Part shown: positions 7,098-11,387 of the stretch, piece after piece
Layout of the letters: each line of letters begins with the position of its first letter
How positions within the stretch are numbered: position 1 is the first letter of the stretch
Source: a virus
Strand: one strand, 5' to 3'
IMG/VR virus record: IMGVR_UViG_3300035182_001706
Location: 1 to 23,677 of that record
Length of the DNA stretch: 23,677 bases
Notes under the pieces: model-generated
Seen by the model: only the letters and a program-made list of their open reading frames with translations
What the model was told of the DNA's origin: nothing
Database searches by the model: none
Position numbers and translations under genes: made by a program

Positions 7098-7451
7098 TTA
7101 GAACGGCTCGCCGTCTTCGAACCTTTCTTTTTCTTTAGCACCATTTATAAATTGAAAACCACTAAGGACAACGTCCATTCTTTGCTTATTGTTGCCCTCT
7201 TTATCCTGCCATTTTTGAAGCCTCAATCTGCCCTCAACAAAAATGGCGGAACCCTTTTTACAATATTGAGATATTACTTCAGCCTGTTTTCCAATTGCCG
7301 TAATGTCCAAAAAAAGCACTTCATCCTTGTCCTTGCCTTTAGTATTTACAGCAAGGCCAAAGGACCCAATCGCCACATTGGTGGCGGTATACTTCAATTC
7401 GACATCTCTTGTGAGATGCCCCATAAGTAAAATACGATTCAAATTCGGCAT
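7098..7451 (-). CDS. ssb: Single-stranded DNA-binding protein
   Basis: A 117-residue OB-fold SSB. It has the usual opening LNRILLMGHLTRDVELKYT, then an FGLAVNT strand, an FLDITAIGKQAE segment, KKGSAIFVEGRLRLQKWQDKEG and a VVLSGFQF strand. The acidic tail ends in DGEPF, matching the DDDIPF-type tip that recruits partner proteins. I chose ATG at 7451: CGGAGG lies 4 bases upstream, and this makes the protein begin just before the conserved core. A longer frame from 7499 adds 16 unrelated residues without a site. It is preceded by a strong terminator and a structured leader, so its expression is probably separately controlled. Confidence 0.95.
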   Translation of the reverse strand: MPNLNRILLMGHLTRDVELKYTATNVAIGSFGLAVNTKGKDKDEVLFLDITAIGKQAEVISQYCKKGSAIFVEGRLRLQKWQDKEGNNKQRMDVVLSGFQFINGAKEKERFEDGEPF

Positions 7452-7463
7452 AAAACCTCCGAT

Positions 7464-7507
7464 ACAGCGACTACTTGTTCCTGCCAATCGGTCAGGCATC
7501 GTCGCTT
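7464..7507 (-). promoter_or_regulatory. Structured leader of ssb
   Basis: On the minus strand AGCGAC and GTCGCT can close a 6-bp outer stem. Inside it, CCTGACC-GATT-GGCAGG forms a second hairpin with one bulged base. The structure ends about 7 bases before the CGGAGG site of ssb and begins just after a terminator T run. It could be an attenuator, a processing site or a regulator-binding element. I match it to no known riboswitch. Confidence 0.4.
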
Positions 7508-7511
7508 TATC

Positions 7512-7542
7512 AAAAAAAACTGGTGCTTGTTAAACACCAGTT
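7512..7542 (-). terminator. Strong intrinsic terminator before ssb
   Basis: The minus strand reads an 8-bp perfect stem AACTGGTG/CACCAGTT with a 9-base loop, followed by a run of eight T. It overlaps the last codons of the gene at 7530-7787. Transcripts from the early promoters should mostly stop here unless antiterminated. Confidence 0.8.
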
Positions 7543-7787
7543 ATAGGGAGAACGCTTCTTTCGACTAAAGTTATTCTATCTAAAGTTTCATCGTATTCTA
7601 ATTCGTAGACGGTTATACCGTCCACTTTCTCACCGCATTTGCTCCTGAATTTATTACCTTCGCCATCTCTATAAATATTTGCTTTAAATTTTGGGTGCTC
7701 ATATGGTCCTATGTAGTAGACTATCTTTACCGCCTCATTGTCTATTGCACTAATTATCTTTTTCCTCGAACCTATAAAATTAATCAT
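7530..7787 (-). CDS. Unknown early protein
   Basis: An 85-residue protein, mixed alpha/beta in appearance, with a beta-rich look (IVYYIGPYEH, ITVYELEYD). I recognise no motif. The start has CGGAGGTTT 5 bases upstream, the same ribosome-binding context as the genes at 7995 and 7451 and complementary to the proposed small RNA. It overlaps the preceding gene by 8 bases and its 3' end forms a terminator hairpin. As a small first-operon gene it could modify the host or regulate transcription; that is inference. Confidence 0.65.
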   Translation of the reverse strand: MINFIGSRKKIISAIDNEAVKIVYYIGPYEHPKFKANIYRDGEGNKFRSKCGEKVDGITVYELEYDETLDRITLVERSVLPITGV

Positions 7788-7995
7788 TTGAAACCTCCGA
7801 TTTTATAACTTTAGGCGGGCATAGGTGCTCGCCTAACTCTATTACATTTATAATCTCGCCATTAACATCAATAAAGACGCCCTCGTCGTCTATTACATTG
7901 TTAACAAAATATTTTCCCTCGCCCTCGTAGACATTCAGGTGGTTATGGTTATAACCACCGAAGTCCCACTCACCCAGTAACACTGCTTTAACCAT
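7780..7995 (-). CDS. Unknown acidic first early protein
   Basis: A 71-residue acidic protein with an EWDFGGYNHNH segment near residue 9 and several Asp/Glu. It is the first gene behind the early promoters and its leader is about 40 bases. A CGGAGGTT site lies upstream of ATG at 7995. No family is recognised. Small acidic first-operon phage proteins often act on host factors, but nothing in the sequence shows this. Confidence 0.65.
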   Translation of the reverse strand: MVKAVLLGEWDFGGYNHNHLNVYEGEGKYFVNNVIDDEGVFIDVNGEIINVIELGEHLCPPKVIKSEVSND

Positions 7996-8018
7996 TGGGA
8001 ACCTCCGAAAAGTTTTTA

Positions 8019-8034
8019 GGATTTTTTCAAATCC
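8019..8034 (-). promoter_or_regulatory. GAAA-tetraloop hairpin at the 5' end of the early transcript
   Basis: GGATTT and AAATCC form a 6-bp stem around GAAA, just 2 to 3 bases after the predicted transcription start near 8036. It has no following T run, so a 5'-end stabilising role is more likely than termination. Confidence 0.4.
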
Positions 8035-8041
8035 TTAATTT

Positions 8042-8071
8042 ATAATATATCAAATATTTTTTATTTGTCAA
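8042..8071 (-). promoter_or_regulatory. Early operon promoter
   Basis: On the minus strand there is a perfect -35 box TTGACA at 8066-8071. The -10 box is TATATT at 8044-8049 (16-bp spacer) or TATTAT at 8042-8047 (18-bp spacer). The expected start is about 8036. It drives the genes at 7995 and 7787. Confidence 0.75.
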
Positions 8072-8091
8072 GTGTTTTTTAAAAAAAATAT

Positions 8092-8120
8092 ATAATAAGA
8101 TTTTGCTATTAAAACAACAA
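8092..8120 (-). promoter_or_regulatory. Possible second early promoter upstream
   Basis: TTGTTG (8115-8120) and TATTAT (8092-8097) lie 17 bp apart on the minus strand. It is weaker than the promoter at 8042-8071. In such AT-rich DNA a chance match is possible. Confidence 0.35.
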
Positions 8121-8163
8121 AAAATAAAGTATAATAAAATTTTTATATTTTTTATATTTTTTG

Positions 8164-8250
8164 CAATAAAAGAGCCCCAATAGCTGGCAACTACTATTGG
8201 GGCGCTGGCCTAAAAAAGGAGGAGATGATGAACTTATACGGAGGTTTTCT
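8164..8250 (-). ncRNA. Candidate small RNA with anti-Shine-Dalgarno seed
   Basis: A promoter with extended -10 box (8257-8285) predicts a transcript starting near 8250. A 10-bp terminator hairpin ends it near 8165, giving about 87 nt. The 5' end is A/C/U-rich, and the seed AAAACCTCCG is at 8239-8248. A second motif CTCCTCCTTTTTT follows near 8213-8225. CCTCCG with its flanking AA is the exact complement of CGGAGGTT, the ribosome-binding context of the genes starting at 7995, 7787 and 7451 (8, 9 and 10 matching bases). I infer a trans-acting RNA that masks translation starts. The sequence shows the promoter, hairpin and complementarity, not activity. It lies in the 372-base gap 7996-8367, which holds no protein gene I can support. 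Confidence 0.6.
8165..8203 (-). terminator. Intrinsic terminator of the candidate small RNA
   Basis: GCCCCAATAG (8174-8183 on plus) pairs perfectly with CTATTGGGGC (8194-8203) around a 10-base loop. On the minus strand TCTTTTATT follows directly. On the plus strand no T run follows, so the sense is minus. Confidence 0.7.
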
Positions 8251-8256
8251 ATTGCT

Positions 8257-8285
8257 ATTATAGCAATAAAATATATAAAAATCAA
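8257..8285 (-). promoter_or_regulatory. Strong promoter with extended -10 inside the control region
   Basis: On the minus strand TTGATT (8280-8285), a 17-bp spacer and TATAAT (8257-8262) preceded by TGC make a near-consensus extended -10 promoter. It lies just after the late terminator, and the next element is a terminator, not a gene. Confidence 0.7.
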
Positions 8286-8294
8286 GGAAAACAT

Positions 8295-8317
8295 AAAAAC
8301 GCCCTCAACGGGCGTTT
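8295..8317 (-). terminator. Late operon terminator
   Basis: AAACGCCC (8297-8304) and GGGCGTTT (8310-8317) form an 8-bp stem around 5 bases. On the minus strand TTTTTATGTTTT continues from the stem. It lies about 50 bases after the last late gene. The A/T-flanked stem could also work partly on the plus strand. Confidence 0.8.
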
Positions 8318-8367
8318 AACTATTGAGTAGGAAACACTTTTAAATTATAAACATTTAAACCATTTTG

Positions 8368-9006
8368 TCAAATCCAAGTTGCCGTGCCCGCCTCTAATTG
8401 TTTTATTTGGTTAGAGAATTCTTTTTGCCATTGGACAACCACTTTATCAGCCACTAAGTCCAAAATCTTTTTAAACATAAATTCTTGGCCATAAACCTTA
8501 AGGGCAATTAACTTGCCACTTGCTTCACGCCCAAAGACTAATGGTGTTCCGCCTCGCCCTCTTGCAATAAAAACGCCCTCTATATTTCCAATCTGCCATT
8601 GGCCACCACTTATAATAGTTTGTTGGCCTTTTATAATTTGCACTTGCACCCCGCCCGTTGCTTGCTTTCTCGTCCCTTTGGTGGTCAATTCAAATTTGCC
8701 CTTTTTAGTTTTAATCTGAGTTTTTATTCTATCGCTTATTTGGACTGGGTTAAAATATGACATTAGGATAGGCTCGCCTACTACCAATATTTCTGCTTTT
8801 GTTTCGTTATATTTGGTAGATATTTTTTTATCTAAATCAGATTTTTTTATATTAAAGCCCAATTTATCTCTAATGTCGGAGCTGGCCTCTGTCTTACCGC
8901 TTCTAATAGAGTTTCTTAAGGCAAACTTAATCGCTTTATTAATCTGCTCGGGGTTATATTTTTCTTTTACCTGCTCCACGCCTTCAAGCTTAATCGAAAC
9001 TTCCAT
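8368..9006 (-). CDS. Minor tail protein Z-like (tail completion) protein
   Basis: A 212-residue protein resembling prophage minor tail protein Z (PF06763): an N-terminal helix with KAIKFALRNSIRSGKTEASSDIRDKLGF near residues 25-52, the phrase KKSDLDKKI, a basic middle part and a Gly/Arg stretch FIARGRGGTPLVFGR near 147-161. Proteins of this family finish or cap the tail near the head. It overlaps the preceding lysis gene (TAATG) and ends the late operon, while Z genes usually lie between head and tail genes. The family call is by eye. Confidence 0.65.
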   Translation of the reverse strand: MEVSIKLEGVEQVKEKYNPEQINKAIKFALRNSIRSGKTEASSDIRDKLGFNIKKSDLDKKISTKYNETKAEILVVGEPILMSYFNPVQISDRIKTQIKTKKGKFELTTKGTRKQATGGVQVQIIKGQQTIISGGQWQIGNIEGVFIARGRGGTPLVFGREASGKLIALKVYGQEFMFKKILDLVADKVVVQWQKEFSNQIKQLEAGTATWI

Positions 9007-9380
9007 TATAACAGCACCAATATGGCTATTCCGAGACCCGCGCCCATTATAAAATATTGAACTTTATCGCCTATGGAAGGTTTTTTGTGGCTTACGCACT
9101 CATTATAAGCATTTTTATAATTATTAGCAATAGTTTGTTGAAGCTCCACTTGCTCTTTAAGGAGACTATTTTGCTTAGCTAAAGCTTCATTCTGGTTTTT
9201 TAAATTCTGGGTTAGTTCTTGGTATTCTTTTATTTCTTGGTCTAAAACTCTTTTTTGCTCCAATTCAACAACCATATTGGAAGCGTCAGAAACACTAAAA
9301 CAAACCTTATCTTCGGCAAATGCTGTTGTTGTTCCAATTAAAAAAAAGGCTATTAAAAAAACACTAATTAGTCGGCTCAT
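9006..9380 (-). CDS. Lysis-cassette protein: signal peptide, coiled coil, C-terminal membrane segment
   Basis: A 124-residue protein. Residues 1-22 look like a Sec signal peptide (MSRLISVFLIAFFLIGTTTAFA). Residues about 35-85 form a coiled coil rich in Gln, Leu, Lys and Glu. Residues about 108-124 are a hydrophobic C-terminal segment (YFIMGAGLGIAILVLL). No lipobox Cys follows the signal. It starts inside the end of the spanin-like gene at 9364-9702, as outer-membrane spanins often do, but its topology is nearer to a unimolecular spanin without the lipid anchor. It probably acts in the periplasm at lysis. The start has a GGGG site. Confidence 0.7.
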   Translation of the reverse strand: MSRLISVFLIAFFLIGTTTAFAEDKVCFSVSDASNMVVELEQKRVLDQEIKEYQELTQNLKNQNEALAKQNSLLKEQVELQQTIANNYKNAYNECVSHKKPSIGDKVQYFIMGAGLGIAILVLL

Positions 9381-9702
9381 AACCCAACCCCTTAAATCTT
9401 TGTTTTAGCTCTTTTACACTTTTAGGCTCTGTTATCTTTTGCCTTTTATATTCATACTTAGAGATTGTTTTTTCTTTCAGCTCTTGCTCTTTCTTTAGAA
9501 CATCTAATTGGTCTTGTAAATCCTTAATCTGGGTATCTTTTTCTTTTACCAACCTTTCTAAAGACTTATTCGTGTCTCTAATTACCTTTTGCTCGCTTTT
9601 ATAATTGGTTATATCGACATAGACTATATACGCAAGGACAATAAAAACAAACCCCGCAATATACCATTTATAACGATTCAGAATACTTACCAATATCTGC
9701 AT
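9364..9702 (-). CDS. Inner-membrane spanin (Rz-like) candidate
   Basis: A 112-residue protein with a short cytoplasmic start, one membrane segment at about residues 13-29 (WYIAGFVFIVLAYIVYV), then a long charged coiled coil at about 32-90 and a short tail. This is the type II topology of Rz-type i-spanins, which link the inner membrane to an outer-membrane partner for the last lysis step. It overlaps the lysozyme gene upstream by 16 bases and the next gene downstream by 17 bases. GGGGGTTGA precedes the ATG. Sequence-level homology to Rz cannot be shown by eye. Confidence 0.65.
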   Translation of the reverse strand: MQILVSILNRYKWYIAGFVFIVLAYIVYVDITNYKSEQKVIRDTNKSLERLVKEKDTQIKDLQDQLDVLKKEQELKEKTISKYEYKRQKITEPKSVKELKQRFKGLGYEPTN

Positions 9703-10271
9703 TCAACCCCCTGGTATTTAATACCTTTTTCATACACTTTTAGAGAATATTCGTAATTTATATCACAACTGCCCCGCCATTGTTTGCAAACCCCGCCTTG
9801 TCTCCAAACACAAATAGATTGATTATATTTCGCGACACATACATCGAGAGCCCTTTCCCAATTGCCCCGTCCTTCCACTGCCTCACGGTTCACATAATAA
9901 GCACTACGGTTATATATCTGGTATATAACCCAAAGCTTTTTAATCTTAGCCCGCTCTTGCGCGTCCTTAATTATATAAGCTTGCGATAAAAAATAATCAA
10001 AATTATCTTTTTGCTTCCAATTAGAGAAATACTTTTTTAGAACTTTATCCCAGTAAACGGGTGTAATTTGTGCATACCCAATGCTACCAATTCCATCTAA
10101 GCTTGTTCGCCAAAAACAATTGGTCTCAACTTCTATTTGGCCTAAATTAAATTGGTAAGGATAGCTAATTCCGAGCACAAATTCGCTCGCATTCTTTACT
10201 TTCGGTATTAAAACTCTGCAATCTGCCCTTGCTATGGAAAACATCAAAAGAAAAACTAATAAAACCCTCAT
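9687..10271 (-). CDS. Exported transglycosylase-like lysozyme (endolysin)
   Basis: A 194-residue protein. A signal peptide with a likely cut after ARA at residue 16 would send it to the periplasm. The catalytic region reads GQIEVETNCFW with Glu47/Glu49 candidates near 45-54, then SLDGIGSIGYAQITPVYW near 57-74. This is the E-x-x, then S/G-x-x-G-x-x-Q-I-x-P arrangement of lytic transglycosylase (SLT) folds. Several cysteines in the C-terminal third could form disulfides. It should cut peptidoglycan at lysis. ATG at 10271 lacks a clear ribosome-binding site, so it may be coupled to the short upstream frame at 10276-10344. Confidence 0.8.
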   Translation of the reverse strand: MRVLLVFLLMFSIARADCRVLIPKVKNASEFVLGISYPYQFNLGQIEVETNCFWRTSLDGIGSIGYAQITPVYWDKVLKKYFSNWKQKDNFDYFLSQAYIIKDAQERAKIKKLWVIYQIYNRSAYYVNREAVEGRGNWERALDVCVAKYNQSICVWRQGGVCKQWRGSCDINYEYSLKVYEKGIKYQGVECRYW

Positions 10272-10275
10272 ATCG

Positions 10276-10344
10276 CTACGCTAATGGCCCGCCACGCTTG
10301 TTTAGGCCTTCAGACTTACAATTACACCTAAAAATCATTTGCAA
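10276..10344 (-). CDS. Possible 22-codon leader or mini-gene before the lysozyme
   Basis: TTG at 10344 or ATG at 10338 opens a short frame ending with TAG at 10276, four bases before the lysozyme ATG. The peptide contains C-N-C. AAGGGG lies 10 bases before the TTG, somewhat far. The lack of a site before the lysozyme ATG makes translational coupling plausible. The alternative is a non-coding structured leader, since the same stretch has imperfect direct repeats. Confidence 0.25.
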   Translation of the reverse strand: MQMIFRCNCKSEGLNKRGGPLA

Positions 10345-10356
10345 CGCTTGTAGGCC
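10291..10356 (-). repeat. Imperfect direct repeat in the lysis-cassette gap
   Basis: On the plus strand GCAACGCTTG-TAGGCC (10341-10356) and GCCACGCTTGTTTAGGCC (10291-10308) are related units about 50 bp apart, differing by two bases of indel and one substitution. The gap is richer in G and C than its surroundings. Confidence 0.5.
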
Positions 10357-10376
10357 CCTTTACGAATATGTTTTTT

Positions 10377-10658
10377 TTAGCCAAAGGCAATAATTATAGA
10401 ACTACTCAATAAGATAGTTAAATAATATGCCACCTTAAGCCTTGCGTCAGCGTCCCATTCAATATGTCCTATTCTTAAGACTCTAAAAATATAAGCCAAA
10501 GAATACCATAGAGAAACTAAAAAAACTTTCTTAAATACAAACTGTAGTGGTGCATAAAATAAGCCTATTATTCCACTCGCAAAAATAAACAAACCAATCA
10601 AAATAATTGTATTTTGTAACCCAAAACCTTTTAAATAATCTTTTAGACTTTTTTTCAT
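10377..10658 (-). CDS. Holin candidate
   Basis: A 93-residue protein with a basic N-terminus and three likely membrane segments: about residues 17-35, 42-60 and 74-92. The size, topology and place directly before the lysozyme gene suit a class I holin. I see no family signature, so the role rests on topology and context. A GGGGG site lies 6 bases before the ATG. It begins right at the stop of the fibre-like gene, and a gap of about 105 bases separates it from the lysozyme gene. Confidence 0.6.
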   Translation of the reverse strand: MKKSLKDYLKGFGLQNTIILIGLFIFASGIIGLFYAPLQFVFKKVFLVSLWYSLAYIFRVLRIGHIEWDADARLKVAYYLTILLSSSIIIAFG

Positions 10659-11378
10659 TTATACCCCCGTTTTATAGCTCACTAATGCACTGCTTGTGGT
10701 TATATATTTTATTGTTAGCTCCATAACTTTTCCCGCCGTTGTTGAGGTAGGCAAGGCTACTCCTAAACCTGCATAATTAGTGCCAAAAGATATATTCTGG
10801 GCCGTTCCATTATCCAAAATATAAATAAGAAAACTATCGCCCGCCTTAACATTTGTGGCATTATTTATCGTTATGCTATTTGCTAAAACCAAAGAATAAT
10901 ACTCATCGTAAACTGTTTTATCAGGAGTGATTTGTGTAGGAGAATTTACAGTATTTTGTCTTGGTGGAAAATTATTAAAATCGCCAGTCATAATATATTT
11001 AGAGTCGACACTATCATATGCAAAAATTACAGCCGTTATGGAATTTGGTAAAGTGCTTGGTTGGAAACCATTTACGATATTACTGCCCCAAGTTATTACT
11101 CGCCCGCCCGTAGAATCTTGCTTTATCAATAGAATACATTTTCCGCCCGCTCGTCCATTGGTAAAGTTTATCGTTGTGTTTCCCGTTAAAGTTACAATCT
11201 GAGAATCGCTCTTGCTCCAATCAACCGTTATGGCGCTCGAAAAGGTTATTTGGTTTAGAGATAAATTAAATCTATTAAAAAAATCATTAATCGTTTGAAA
11301 ATTGGTAGAATATATATTATTCCAGCCCGTTGTGCCGTAGGTTGCTGTTTGCATACCCGTTGGTGATAATGTAGCCAT
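10659..11378 (-). CDS. Two-domain fibre-like tail protein
   Basis: A 239-residue protein. After a short N-terminal attachment-like region, residues about 53-135 form a beta-rich unit with LTGNTTINFTNGRAGG, then a Q-D-S-T-G-G-R-V-I-T-W phrase, seen in many phage tail-fibre repeats. Residues about 160-239 form a second unit with the same plan (ANSITINN, KAGDSFLIYILDNGTAQNISFG). This looks like an internal tandem duplication. It lies between the hub protein and the lysis genes, a usual place for fibres or tail-tip decorations. An AAGGGGGC site precedes the ATG. Receptor binding is inference. Confidence 0.65.
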   Translation of the reverse strand: MATLSPTGMQTATYGTTGWNNIYSTNFQTINDFFNRFNLSLNQITFSSAITVDWSKSDSQIVTLTGNTTINFTNGRAGGKCILLIKQDSTGGRVITWGSNIVNGFQPSTLPNSITAVIFAYDSVDSKYIMTGDFNNFPPRQNTVNSPTQITPDKTVYDEYYSLVLANSITINNATNVKAGDSFLIYILDNGTAQNISFGTNYAGLGVALPTSTTAGKVMELTIKYITTSSALVSYKTGV

Positions 11379-11387
11379 ATTGCCCCC

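Noticed and set aside
7452-7499. A 16-codon upstream extension of ssb from ATG at 7499.
   Set aside because: No ribosome-binding site, the residues do not fit the SSB family, and a perfect CGGAGG stands before ATG at 7451. The stretch is better read as a structured leader.
8213-8263. Plus-strand AAAGGAGG followed by ATGATG and a 12-codon frame, with a second CGGAGG, which looks like a tiny toxin or leader peptide gene.
   Set aside because: The plus strand has no good promoter (nearest TATAAT boxes have 20-21 bp spacers), the peptide is only 12 residues, and the same bases are better explained as CCTCC motifs in a minus-strand small RNA with a strong promoter and terminator. It remains a weak alternative.
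8109-8294. Minus-strand 61-codon open frame across the control region.
   Set aside because: It runs through a promoter, a terminator hairpin and A/T-rich DNA, has no ribosome-binding site, and its composition is that of translated non-coding AT-rich sequence.
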